The notes under the pieces: generated by a model
What the model was told of the DNA's origin: nothing
Database searches by the model: none
Seen by the model: the letters and a program-made list of their open reading frames with translations, nothing else
Shown: in pieces, positions 35,161 through 47,500 of the stretch
Layout: every line of letters starts with the position of its first letter
Position numbering within the stretch: the first letter of the stretch is position 1
Translations under genes and position numbers: made by a program
From: Apostichopus japonicus
Taxonomy: Eukaryota; Echinodermata; Holothuroidea; Aspidochirotida; Stichopodidae
Assembly: GCF_037975245.1 (NCBI RefSeq)
Contig: NC_092575.1
Location: forward strand, 27,131,841 to 27,195,840
Reading direction: 5' to 3'
DNA: 64,000 bases

Positions 35161-35814
35161 ATTTGCAATCACACCACTGTTATTTCTTCTTCGCAAACTT
35201 GCATACATTTTCGCGGTCCCTTTGACCACGTGCTTCACTTAGTTTGTGAGTGAAAACTATATACTTCATACTTCGTCAAAAGTAGCCATTGGCACTTCAG
35301 TTTGTAATCGACATTGCGTAAACAGGTTATTTAGGCTACATACTGTAATGGGAAAGGGGTCGGAAATGGCTAGGGTTGAATAAAACTTAAGAATAAATTT
35401 GCATTGGGTAACTGTTAATGGTTAACTTACGAAAGAGGGCGAGGAGCTAGTACTAGGCCTTTTAGAGGCCTGTTCTTGTGTCGTCGAGATCCATACGTTA
35501 TATTTTCTACATCGTTTCAGGGCTTCAAGTAAATCAGTTTAAAGTGCGGTAGTTTTATACTTGCATTTTCTCTCTTGAAACTCGTTTTTCTTCAATGAGG
35601 TTCCCGACATTCATAGCTTATTAGTAGCCCACAACATTTTCATAGACGCTATGTAAGGGACTTGTATACCCCGTAGAGACAATATGCACTGCATGATGCC
35701 TGACAAGCATATATGGTAACTAGTCTAAGGCAAAATATCCCGCTTCAGAATTTGACAGAAATTTTATTGTATACGATTTACAGCTTTCATCATTTGACCT
35801 TTCCGTGTATATGA

Positions 35815-35935
35815 TAGACTTATCACTATATGCTTCGGTTGCGCACAAGCCAATGTGTTGTCAGGGGTCATTATAACTAATGTAGGGCCTACGTTCCTGT
35901 AGAGGTTATTGTAAAGATTGGTTATCATTGCTTTC
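35815..35935. repeat. Dispersed repeat, partner of 29076-29190
   Basis: Shares 'gttgcgcacaag', 'tgttgtcaggggtcattataa' (interrupted by mismatches) and 'gttcctgtagaggt'. Confidence 0.65.
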
Positions 35936-37320
35936 CTTTTTAAGCCAGGTTGGTACTTTCCCCCTTACAGGTTTGTTGATGATGCTACCTTTAGCAACTT
36001 CCTTTCCTTTACTTGGCCTGAGGTTATTCAATAAAAGGATTGGAGTTTACATTCTCATTGATTTCATATTGTTGTCAATTGCAGCAGTCCATGCGTCATG
36101 GCCAGAACCAATGCGCTCTCTTGAGTGTGGATATTTGTCGATAAGCTGCTTGGCTACCTCTATTTTCATTCCATATTATATATCAATGGCCTTCTTAGAT
36201 TGACCAAATTCAACTAGTTCTTGTGGTTTGCAAAACTGATTACCAGTTATTCCTCACATCTGCTGAAAACTTGGAAGAATAAATCAATACCAATTTTTTG
36301 TGCAAAATCTAAAGAGAGCGTAATTTAATCAAAATTTATACTATGCTTTGGGACCACAAAGTGACCATCAGGAACTTTGTAAGCACTTAAAGGGTAACAA
36401 ACTATTAAACAGTCAATTTTTATAAGGCAGAAACTATTGGCTTCAATTAATATGTATGAGCTTACCTTTGAAATATGCTGGCTTGAATATGTTTCAACAA
36501 TAAATCATATCTCATTCCCTATTGCTAGAAACACACTAGTGAGGCCAATGATAAACACTCACATTGTCCGAATCCATAATACTACCATCCCCCTCTCATA
36601 GCCTATCCCACAAACCTGCACTGTGTAACACCCTTCAAATTCATTAACATTCATGTTTTTAATGCTGTCCAAACCAGCTACATCTGCATCTAAACAATAA
36701 TGTTAGTCAAATCAATTATAATTTCAACTTCTGATTTCAAGAATAATTCATCAGACAGAAACATGCCTGTTTAATTTTAACTCTGCTGGTGGTTGAACTT
36801 TTTGGACACATTGACAATATATCTCAACTCTTCGTGTATCACACCTCATACACGAGATAGTTTTCAGTGTCACATATTTCAGTATTCGATCAGCATAATG
36901 CCACAGATAATGCTGTTTTGTTACACTCTCTCCTCGGGGAACAGCTGTTTGAAAGCAAGAAGTGATCTGCTATTACACTTTTTAGTATTGACACTGGTTT
37001 GTTCCCCTTATCCAAGAGTTTCCATACTTGCAGTCAAGAAACTATTTGCCTGGAAACTTGTTCAGAGCAAGGGAAAGTGCATATGGTACCCCCCCCCCCC
37101 CCCCCATTAAGTCATGCATGATCTGTTGAGGGCTTCCATTCATGCTGTTAAAATGGTTTAATTTATTCAAAGGACGTTCCCTGTAGATCCAATATGCTGA
37201 GCAAAGGGCAGGGTGTTGCTTTGCAAATTTCAAACGTGCATCATATGTTTCTCTGCTCCTTAAGATATATTCCTTAAGGCTTAACTTACTTTTAATATCA
37301 TCACTTGTAACCATACCGTG
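35936..37320 (-). pseudogene. Degraded minus-strand coding remnants, element unknown
   Basis: On the minus strand about 36170-36060 reads GMKIEVAKQLIDKYPHSRER, then a GSGHDAWTAAI stretch and a stop. 37314-37120 reads SDDIKSKLSLKEYILRSR, then YDARLKFAKQHP and YWIYRER. The second piece faintly recalls the Helitron N-terminal replication region (a LSL.EY....D.R....P block), but the catalytic residues are not seen. The pieces are protein-like rather than random, yet I cannot name the element. 37090-37106 is a run of C. Confidence 0.3.
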
Positions 37321-37867
37321 TCTTCAAATCCTATGTGTCTTGCCACCACTAAAACATTCAGACATGTAATTCATACCAAGTTTATCACCAACTAGCAAAG
37401 AAATTTAACCTGTATATTTTCTCAGGTTCATGTGGCACTTTTCTGAGGTGGCAGATCCCAATAACATAGTAAAAGGAAGTAAGCATATGCTTTTGCTTAG
37501 GACAATAAGGAGGGCTTACCACTTCTTCTTCATCAAAATTAAGAATAGAATGAAGCGACGTAGGGTTTATACTAAAGACGGCATGTTCCTGAAATTATAA
37601 CCATCATCCACATCTCTATAAATGCCTATAATAGTAGGTTTGTCTTTGTCAAAAACAACGTAATCAAACACATGTGATTTATTAAATAATGCTGATTGAG
37701 TTTTCAATATCTGGATGTATTGAAAGGTGCACTGATACATTTTCTTTACTTTGTCCGAGGATATGGTTTACGGTTCAATTAGACTAGCACATTCATTTAT
37801 TATTGTGTGTAGGAAGATTTTATTTCTTTTCTGACATCATCTAACTACAATAAATCTGTTAGCAAAC

Positions 37868-38460
37868 TGACTATCCACTAGAGAGCCTGAGTAAGAGAAT
37901 GTGTAAAAGTAAGTTGGCCTGACATTTCGATCCTAGCAGGATCTTCTTCAATGGCTAAATGACAAGTAACGTACAGTAACAAGAGGGACAAAAACACGCA
38001 CAGAAAGGTTAATGAGCATGGTGAACACAAAGATATAGATGTAAGGGGATTAGTAGACAAGGGATAAAGGGAAGGATGAAAGAAACCAACAGGAGAAGAG
38101 GAGAGGTAGGAGATACACAGTGGAGGGACAAAGAGAGGATTGAGGGAAGGGGGTAGGGAATAAACTAGAGAAAGACAAAGACAGAAAGGTGTGGATAAAA
38201 ATGGGTGGAAGAAAGCTATGAGAAGAGTAGAGACAGGGAACAATGGGAGATGGAAGGGGGCGGGGAAACAAAAGAAAAGTTAGTCACGTCCTTCCTGAAT
38301 GTTGAGCCCGTGAGGTTGAATGATGCAAAGGCGTTGCATCCACAGTCTCTTTCTCTGCTGATTCCTACTAGGTCAAGGCGACTACCTAAGGAATCAATCC
38401 CCTGTAGGAACATTTCATTAATGGTATGGTTGGAAGGTTAAAGTGTTCTCCAAGTAGGGT
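37868..38460. mobile_element. Retroelement-like fragment with polypurine tract
   Basis: 37918-37950 carries 'tttcgatcctagcaggatc', a 5-base stem with a small loop that recurs in many invertebrate genomes near Penelope-like elements. 38301-38420 carries 'gatgcaaaggcgttgcatcc'. Between them, 37975-38280 is a strongly purine-rich + strand (agg, gaga, gggaagg), hence the spurious Pro/Ser/Leu-rich frames on the other strand. Assignment to Penelope-like elements is from memory of such motifs and unverified. Confidence 0.4.
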
Positions 38461-41400
38461 CTCAGTCTTCATGGTGTTAACAATGGATTATCTATACAGT
38501 TTTCTGTCAATGCAGCTCTTACATCTGAGATGGCACTCTTGCCCAATTTACTGTTGTCAAGATTGCGTACACATTTTTCTCATGGTTTTCTGATTGCAAA
38601 TAATTAAGTAACTGGTAATGGTCACCGATGTTTTCTGATGATGTAATACGAGCCTGATAAACCTTCTTCAATGATAACATAAAGTAAGCACAGTGTATGT
38701 TAAGAGAAAATTGGATATCTTTAACATTTGTAGACTGTAACGCCCCTCCATCATCTATTTCATCATCATTTTCACCACCAACAAAGGTTAAAATGTTGAG
38801 TACATGAATGAAATCTAAAAGAATTTGAAGTATCATAAGTATTGATACATCCTTCAAATTGGCATTCAACTAAAATGCAAGTATGCATGTGTAGCTGAAG
38901 ATTTCTTCATATTACTGTCGGGTCCATATTTATGCTAGAATCACACACAGGACATTCTGTTTCACACCAGTGCTTTCTCTGGGAATATCACCCTCCAAGA
39001 TTTGTGTGTGTTTCTCAAGTACATGATTTTTTAAATTGCCGAACATGTTGCAACACAACCATCCTTACCACACTGAATGCGAAATTTAATAGAAATAGAG
39101 TGGTTAATCTGAACATGATGTATGAATGCATGTATGGAATCTGCCTGAAAGGAAAACAAGTTGGGCAAGAAAACATGGCAAGTAACTGAAATATGCATGA
39201 ATTGAACCTTTTTCAAGTCACAAATGCTTTGTCTGTACTCTCTGAGCAATTGTAAGTGACACTGACCCTGCTGCTATGGAGCCTTAAATCTTGAGAAAGA
39301 AATATAATATTGTCCAGACGTACATTAGACTGGTATCAATTAATGATGTTAGTTTCATGTTGGTGGGTAACTCTTTCTGAGGACAACGTTCACTGAGAAT
39401 TTCAGTGTATTTTCAACATTGGAGTCTTGCCAAAAATTTAGGGCTGTATCCTTGCCAAACAAAACATATGTATATCAAGCTTTTTCTGATTGTCAACTAT
39501 GAGTATCAAGGGGTCTCAAAGTGGACACTAATTATATTGACAGAATGATTTGGTGTATTTAGCAGCCTGTAAAGAGAGAAAGGGACGTGGATGTGATACA
39601 CTTGTTTCGAAGCTAGACTTGAGTAATTCGGGTGAAGGTTTCAGCTTTGCAGGGCTCGAAATAAGATAATATTAAAAGGGCCACCAGAGCAATTGAGAAG
39701 GGCACCACGGCCAAAACTCAAATAAAAAAACAGGCACCGATAGTTTCAACACGTTGTCACATTAAAGGGTGTGAAGACTTGGTCAAAAGAAACGTCTAAT
39801 GCCGGTAACTTGACCTAGTTTCGAATGAGGTGTAACAGAAGTGTTAAACACCACCATATTGGCCCACTTACTCAATAGACGTTAGATTGAGGGAGAGTGA
39901 GGGGGTATCGCAGGTTATGTAACTATATGAACGATCTGTAGACTTTACAGGCAGATCACCTTTTTTGATTTTACACCAACCCCCACCCCTCGCCTCCTCT
40001 CCTTCCTCTTTCCGTGAATGAAATTCGATGTATTTATTAAATTACGTCATGACATTCAAGATAATAGTCAATTACGTTCAGTAAGACAAAAAGGAATATC
40101 TTTCTAAACTGCTTAAAGTTCAATACTTGACTTAATGTTTATATAAGAGGTCAAGGGTTAGTGGGCGTAATTTCTTATTTTATTCCTCTGCTGGACACCA
40201 GCTCAGATCAAGCCTTTCGTCCTCTCTTACTATAGCAGTTATCAATCCATTACCTCTTTTGTGCCCCGCACTTCATCGTTTAGTATATAATATTCATTTG
40301 AGAATTTGTTTCATCTTCTAATACAAGTCATAACATTTCGTTGTCTTTTAAATTATCTCAAAGGGCCCTCTGTTTGAAATTTGTGTCATCACTGCACGCT
40401 TCGTTGACCATCCCGCGACTCAGCATACAAAGACACGTATCGATTTACATCAGGAACAAAATTATATCCTAGACCTTTCGAAGAATATTAGCTGTACCTC
40501 ACATGCACCTGTGTTACACAGACGTCTATCATTGTAAGTAAATTAAACATTTATGATTTTTTTTGTTATTAACAGCACTCCTGTATCGGAAAGTAACGCT
40601 AAATAGTACAATATGCCTGTAAGGGATATTTTGAATGAAAATATTAAAAAATAAACTTTTAACCATCGTATATGAATTTCGTCGTCTTTTTCGCAATCCA
40701 GCGTGAAATAAATACAAATGTGACGTTAAGTTCCTAATTAATCGTATAAACAGACCTTAGAATCGAGGATCAATTATAGAATAAGTCCAGGGAATCTTTC
40801 CCGACGACCAAAATCATCATTTCACACGGTTGCTCATTGAACATCAAAACATCCAAGAAAGTCTTCTTTCCCTCACGATGATTTCTTTATTAATTGCAAT
40901 ATTTCTCGATAACAATTTATTTATAAAGTCTTATGTTTTCTTAAGATTTTCCTAATTTTATCCACAGATCAGGTCTCCCGCTGCCTTAAGATAAGTTTGG
41001 CCGAACTAAATAAGCACATATTGAAATGGCCACCAAAAATACCTCGTAAGATTTACTACGTTTTTCTATTATTATAAAAGATCCAAATGTGTTTATACTA
41101 GGCATTCATACATGGCAGTACAAGAAATTAAAGTATTGATTATGTGTTTACTTTACATGCACCTATATTCAAGCAATGTTGTATACTGGAAATGTTTCAT
41201 AAACCGGACTGCTCGTTCCCAGATAACTCCTGAAATGGGGAAAACGGCTCAGCGTCTAAGGAGAGGGGTGGTAGAAACTCCTAGTAGAATATCTCAAATC
41301 GCCGATAAAATGGATCCTCTAGGCATTCTGTGCCACAAATTCCATTATTCTAAACGATATAGGACCTTTCGATTGATTAGTTTAATTTACTGATCAGCAA

Positions 41401-43107
41401 AATGACATTTCTTGGTTAAAATTCACCCAAATGTCTCAACAAAAATAAAAAATAAATGATAAAGAACGATACTTGTCAATACTGGGCACTTCTAATCTTG
41501 AAACGAGGCGCTTCTTAACGTTTTTGTTGCAAAACAGGAGGAACGTGTCCCGTCGGATTTCTCGCATCAGGTCAATTGTGCCAGGATATATCACAAATGG
41601 TTTATGTCAAGGCTTAGTCTGGTAGACACAAAGGATGACTTGAGGTATACAAATTAAAGTTGATATGTTGTAGACCATTAAAATACCCGGCTATTAGCCT
41701 ATGTTGGATGTCCACAACATTTTTTATTTTAAAGAAATGACCCTTTTTACAAGTGAGGTTCATCCCAATGAGGTGACTGGACCGTGTTTAGTCTTATACA
41801 AAGAACGGTGGGTCAGTTTCTTAGATACAACACAAAAGTCATCGTGAAGACTGTTATAGCCTCAAATGCCATGTTGAGATGCATTGGAAATATTTCACGT
41901 GCCCATGTTGTTAAATACCATCCAAGGGAGCTTTTCGCTTTTATGGAGATAACAGAACATGTTTTGGTGGAGTTATTAGAATTTTAAAACAATGGATTAA
42001 CATTAAGATTTAGGATTGCATTGAGGAGCCGACATCATCGATCTCTGGACCCTTAAGTGAGCATTCCAGAGTTTTAGCATATTTGAAGGTAAATATCTTG
42101 GAAAACTCTTTAGCTATAGAGACATTATTACTAGCAGTCAAATCGGTCCTTTGTTTTTGTTGGATTATAATATATGGAAGAATTCAAGACTAAAATCCTG
42201 TCTGAGGTCGCCCCTTGAAAACTTTAGACCAAGTTTGCTTTTTTGAATAGCGCCATCATTTGTCATCAGCGGAACCTTTTGACAAAGTTAGATTTCTTGA
42301 ATAGCTCCACCACTTACAACTTGTGGGCTTCTAACTATTTCTCCTTTTTGGCGCTAAATGCAAATGATTTAGAATGTACTTGCAAACATGTACATATGGT
42401 CAACACACAGGATCGGACAAATTGTATCAGTGCATACATATGATAACGATGAATACTGAATATGAATAAACCTTGTTCAAGAAAATTAAATATAGACTAT
42501 GCAACTTCATCAATTTGACAATCTAGTGCCAATTAACAAGGGCTATAGTCAGTCGATTATGTTAATTATATGTGAGAGAAATTTGTGAAAGGAATATTTT
42601 CATATCCGTACACACAGTAATAAATCTGAAATGTCTTTCTACATTCTGAATTTTATTTCGACTTTAATAAGATACTTTAATGAGCTTTTATTTTATTTGG
42701 TCGATTTTCCAATTTCTAGCACTTATTATACTCCGCTTTACATTCTTCACGTTAATGTGCGATGGGGTTCTTAATGGGAAACTATTGTAAGTCATGGACC
42801 TATATGGCCATTATCCTAATTATTAGGCCTTTGAACGTCTCATTTCTTATATCTTAGAGATTATAATTTACCAATTGCCTGTGTGGTTCATGACTTTGTA
42901 ATTGCATGCATAAATCAATACTGCGGCATTTTATTAACAATTCAGTACCGTTTGTAAGATCGACCTAGGCTGTAGGCCTACCTACTTCGCAGTCTGAGAG
43001 CTGTTCATCACATTCCTTCGATCAAAAATCACTCTAGATTCATCGTTACCACGGAGACAAGCTTCCAACCCTGACCTAACTTTTCACTTTTTGCCTTCCA
43101 CACACAG
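38461..43107. other. Region upstream of the propeller exon
   Basis: No gene could be supported. Open frames of 60-116 codons exist on both strands but show no domain, no splice partners and no conserved repeat. The missing 5' exon(s) of gene 2 must lie here or further left, ending in a two-base partial codon. 39655-39720 contains a purine-rich phrase with 'gggccaccagagcaattgag'. Confidence 0.45.
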
Positions 43108-43960
43108 AGTGCATACAGTAATTGCAACGATACCAAGATTCACAGTACAAGATGGTTACAGTGTGTGGTCCATGGACGTGCTAGATACAGGCCGATTGGT
43201 AGTCGCTGGATATAGCAGCAAGAAAAAGAACACTTTTATCGATCTGTTTATGTTTCAAGTTGGTTCTGATTCTCAGGAAAAACCGTTAATATGCACGTCA
43301 GAGCCCTATTTTTCTGAGGAATTTACCGAGTTTGGTTCATCATGGCGGTCTGTTTGTTTACTGGATGATCGTCTGTTTTTAACGTGTTGTGGGAATACGA
43401 TAGCATTGTACGATAGTAGTAATGGCGATCTGGTCAATCAAGGGAAGTTTAACGGTGAAGCCAGGTGTATGACAACCAGATATGGTTTAGTGTATGTCGG
43501 TTTATATTCCAATGAGGTGATTGTCTTAGAATCGAGAGAATTGAGAAAAAAGAAGACAATCACCTTAAAAGGATTGAGAGTAGTAGAATGTCCCTGTGAT
43601 ATAACAGTTAGTAATAATAAAATGTTTATCTGTACTACAGGCCGGTTTGTTGCCAAAAGAGCTTTATTGTGTAATAGTGAGGGAGAAATAGAACAGGAAT
43701 ATACAAACACACAGTACAGATGCCCACGTAGTATAACAGTCAGTGAAGAGAAAGGATTAATATATGTGTTATGGGAGGGTGGTAAGAGTATACAAGTTGT
43801 TGTTTACTCTCTACCTGGGGGTCATTCTTCCATCTCTGGGGGTCATATCTTGGCTTCTTTTAAAGTTCCTGATAATTCCATGAGAATCAGGATCAATAAT
43901 AACATAAACAGATTGTTTTTGGTTACTGAAACAACTGGAGAACTATATGAATATCACACA
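43108..43960 (+). CDS. Gene 2 exon: beta-propeller domain
   Basis: A pyrimidine tract and CACACAG precede this 853-base exon, which ends at ACA|GTAAGT in phase 0. One leading base completes a codon from an upstream exon not identified, so no start codon is assigned; the first in-frame ATG (43172) lies inside a conserved-looking strand. The 284 codons show repeated four-strand blade patterns: YSVWSMDVLDTGRLVVAGY, WRSVCLLDDRLFLTCCGNTIALYD, CMTTRYGLVYVGLYSNEVIVL, CDITVSNNKMFICTTG, RSITVSEEKGLIYVLWEGG and INRLFLVTETTGELYEY. This fits a six-bladed NHL- or WD-type propeller, perhaps incomplete. Propellers of this sort bind protein or RNA ligands and would be the recognition module of the protein. 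Confidence 0.8.
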
Positions 43961-46900
43961 GTAAGTACTAATATTAAAGAAAATATAGGCCTATGGTAAA
44001 AAGTAGGAATAGTTATCACTTTTATTAAACCAATCCTTTGATTGAAGCTCAACAAATTGGGTTTCATTCTATACGAACAAGTGACGAGAAGACACTCTTA
44101 GATGTTTTGAGACTTACTTTGCAAAATTTAATGAAAAATAAAGGTACATTTTGCTTTGGGATTTGCTGTTTCTGGTAACGTTGTCATGGAAGTGTTTTGT
44201 ACTGTCAATGTAAATGTAAATTTGATTTCCTTATTTTCTCTGTCTTAATTGCTTAAAAAATAAACAAAAATGTTCCCTGGTGAATGCGGAATTTTATGAA
44301 CAACACAACTATTACTTGTTTGTTAAGATGGAGATCAAAATGGTGGAAAAGTAAGTGTATTTTTTTTAAATTTAGGCCGTTGGATGCTTGTTGCCCATTG
44401 CAATAATAGAGCAACGTAAATATATTTGGGAAATATATTTTCTTATTTTCTGACTATACAACCTGCTAATTTTTACCAAATTGTTACTAGTGAATGCGGA
44501 ATTTTATGAAGAACACAACTTTTGCTTGTTTTTGAAGAGGAACATAAAAATGGTGGAAAAGTAAGTGCAAAATTTAATGAAAATATTTGGCCATTGGATG
44601 CTTGTTGCACTTTGCAATATTAGAGCAACAGACAAAATTTGTAAGATATTTCTTCTTATTTTCTGAACATACAACGTGCTAATTTTAACCAAATTGTTAC
44701 TGCGGAATTTTATGAAGAACACAACTTTTACTTGTTTTTGAAGAGAAACATAAAAATGGTGGAAAATTAAGTGCAAAATTTAATGAAAATATTTGGCCAT
44801 TGGATGCTTGTTGCACTTTGCAATATTAGAGCAACAGACAAAATTTGTAAGATATTTCTTCTTATTTTCTGAACATACAACCTGCTAATTTTTACCAAAT
44901 TGTTACTAGTGAATGCGGAATTTTATGAAAAACACAACTTTTACTTGTTTTTGAAGAGCGAGATAAAAATGATGGAAAAGTAAGTGCAAATTTTATGACA
45001 AATTTAGGCCATTGGATGCTTGTTGCACTATGCAATATTAGACCAAATTTGAAATATAGTTTGTCTCATTTTGTGATCTATCAGGCTGCTAATTGCTACA
45101 AATATGGTATTAGTGAATGCAAGATATTCTCAATTTAATGCAATAAGTGCTGTATTTTGTTGAAATTATTTCTATAAAGAAAATCTAAAACTAATTTTTT
45201 TTATGAAAAGTGATGGAAAATGAATGTTGCCTGACATACAGTCAGACCATGTAGTGTAGTTCCTTTATCATTATCTTTGGGCTATCAAAGTCTGCTAAAA
45301 TATACAAATTTGACAAAATCAATGCAAACTATTGTTAAGAACATAACAGGTGCAATTTACCTTGAGATGAGGTAAAATTCAAGAAAGATTAAGGGCAATA
45401 TTTTCATCTTACAAATAGGCCATACTGCTGCCATGTTGATTAGTTTGACATTAGTGCACATGTATAGCAAGTACTGCGGTGATGATACCTTGATTTAATG
45501 ACAGTATTTAAATCTTGATAAAATGGCCCGACACAAGATTCCCTCTATTTTGGGATGTAGGGTGCTTTATTAAGGTGCACATTAGTAAAAAATGCAGAAA
45601 GAGAAGGGGAAAATGTGACCTTAGCCTTGTCTTATATTCATATTGTCAACAGAGTTAAGACTACAAAATTCACAAAGCCATTGAAATCATTTTTTATTAC
45701 TTCTGAGGAGAGAAAGTTGTAGCTAATTTAAAGGCTTAACTTTAATAACTAGAGGTTTCATTGAGTAAGTTGACAGTATTTTTGTCAGTTCTCTTCAATT
45801 GGTTCATTTCACTGGTGGCCTATGATTTCCATTATGAAGCATGCATGGTGTAATGCAATAGTCATTAAAAGTAACATTTAACAGAGTTTGGATTAATTAC
45901 TGACAATGCTAAGTAAGTTAGTCGGTAAAATTTAGCTGTACTACACTGATAAGAAATATACTGGAGTTTCAATTTGTGACAGTAACTATTATAGACATCA
46001 CATTGTATAAGAGACGATACACAATATCCTGCTCAATAGTCTAAATATGCACTGAGTACATTAATTAACTTTAGTGAAGATGCTCATTCATTAGCTGTCA
46101 CCAAGCACACAGTGTAACATATATACAATTGCTATGCACATGCATTTAACATGATCAATGCTACACATGCATGAGAAAGCATTACCACATGTCAACCAGT
46201 GTAAGAACAATGGTCTTCCTAGCTGTTAAAGGCCTATTTGTACATGTCATCAGGCCACACCTATTAACTTGAAAATTATGTCTGACAGGCTTAAGTAACC
46301 CGGGAACCTTGGTTAAAATAGCATTACAATAAGTTGATAACTGCACGTAGCTTCAATAATTAAATGTTTCAATGCATTCTTTGTCATGAAGCTGTGTATA
46401 GCTCATAGTGCTGTAGCTGCACATACAATTTAGACTTTTTAAGATTGGTGTATAAATCTTAAAAAGTCTTGAACAGTGCAAATGGACTTTGCAGGCATTG
46501 ATCTGCAGCACATGTAGTTTAGCTGTGCAACTTACAAGCATTAAACCATACTTTACAGCCTATAGTGCTTCTTAGTTAGTTTTGTACTCATGCAGTAAAT
46601 TTCTATTGTAAGATTAAATAAATGAATCTTCTGTAAGTAAAATATTGTGTAAAGTACAAACCTACATCAATGATTGACATAGTAAACTCATGTAAAACAA
46701 CACAGTGAAGAATTTAAGGAAACATGAGAAGAGAGTGTGGATTAGAGATATGGTTATTTGTGTGTGTTTTTAAGTGACTGACCACCTACATTGCCCAGAA
46801 TAGAAGACACTTTAACTAGCTCCCACACAAACACGGCCCATAATGTAGTGTTTATTGGCTTAATTTGGAGAATAATGTTTAGCCCGTGAACTTTAATTTT

Positions 46901-47229
46901 AAGTTGGTGGCGCCATGAATAAATCTACAACAATCTGCCCGATATACAGCGTCATGTACAGTATAGAAGCATGTACCTGTACAGTCTTAAAAATCAATCC
47001 AACCAATTGTCAACTTTTAATTCTTTTAATTTATTCTGGAATAAATACATAAGATTGTTGTTAGAGGAATTCAGGTAAAGCACAGTCACATAACTCACAC
47101 CATCATATTTTAAGAAATCCCTCCCTTGGAATGTGTTGCTGTCTCAATGTGTCAAACTTGTACATCTGTTTTGTTTTATAGTCACCAGTATATTTATATG
47201 ATTTTGTTTTTGTTGTCTTTTTGTTATAG
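43961..47229 (+). other. Gene 2 intron with tandem array
   Basis: 44281-45120 is a tandem array described separately. From 45120 to 47220 nothing is recognised. It ends with a T-rich tract and TATAG. Confidence 0.65.
44281..45120. repeat. 209-bp tandem repeat, four copies
   Basis: Units begin with 'gaatgcggaattttatgaa' at about 44282, 44491, 44700 and 44912, and a decayed start at 45114. Each contains 'aaatggtggaaaagtaagtg', 'ttggatgcttgttgcac' and 'cttattttctga'. Copies two to four are closest, showing recent expansion. Each unit has a gtaagt that looks like a donor but follows no coding sequence. Confidence 0.9.
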
Positions 47230-47500
47230 AGTGACATCTTTACATTTGATAACTTCCTGATCCACTCAGAGTCATTGATTGAGAAAGATGACTGTCAGAA
47301 GCTACTTGACTACTTTGAAGTTCCAGCTAAGAAATCAGATGATATAATTGAGAGTGATGAACCCTTTTCTTCTCTTGTCCACCATCTCAGAGAGGCAGGG
47401 AAGGTCTCTGTTGATGACATCAGCCATTTAATGACAGCATGCTCTGACAAAGGACTGAGTAAATTGGTGGCAGTATTGACTGTCTACCAACAAGCTAAAG
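47230..47500 (+). CDS. Gene 2 exon: first DED-like domain
   Basis: Joins the propeller exon in phase 0 (ACA|AGT) and leaves in phase 1 at AAAG|GTAAGT. Ninety codons form a death-fold-like helix set: FDNFLIHSESLI, DDCQKLLDYFEVPAKKSDDI, PFSSLVHHLREAGKVSVDDI, SHLMTACSDKGLSKLVAVLTVYQ. The LL.YFEVP and HLREAGKVS..DI..L blocks match the second to fifth helices of DEDs. The domain is close to 85 residues, the usual size. A DED directly after a propeller is not an arrangement I know from characterised proteins. Confidence 0.75.

Noticed and set aside
37878-38271. Minus-strand Pro/Ser/Leu-rich proteins
   Set aside because: They are translations of a polypurine tract; amino-acid composition follows the base bias.
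40000-43107. First exon of gene 2
   Set aside because: Several GT sites and short frames exist, but none gives a convincing start plus a two-base split codon that can be told from chance.
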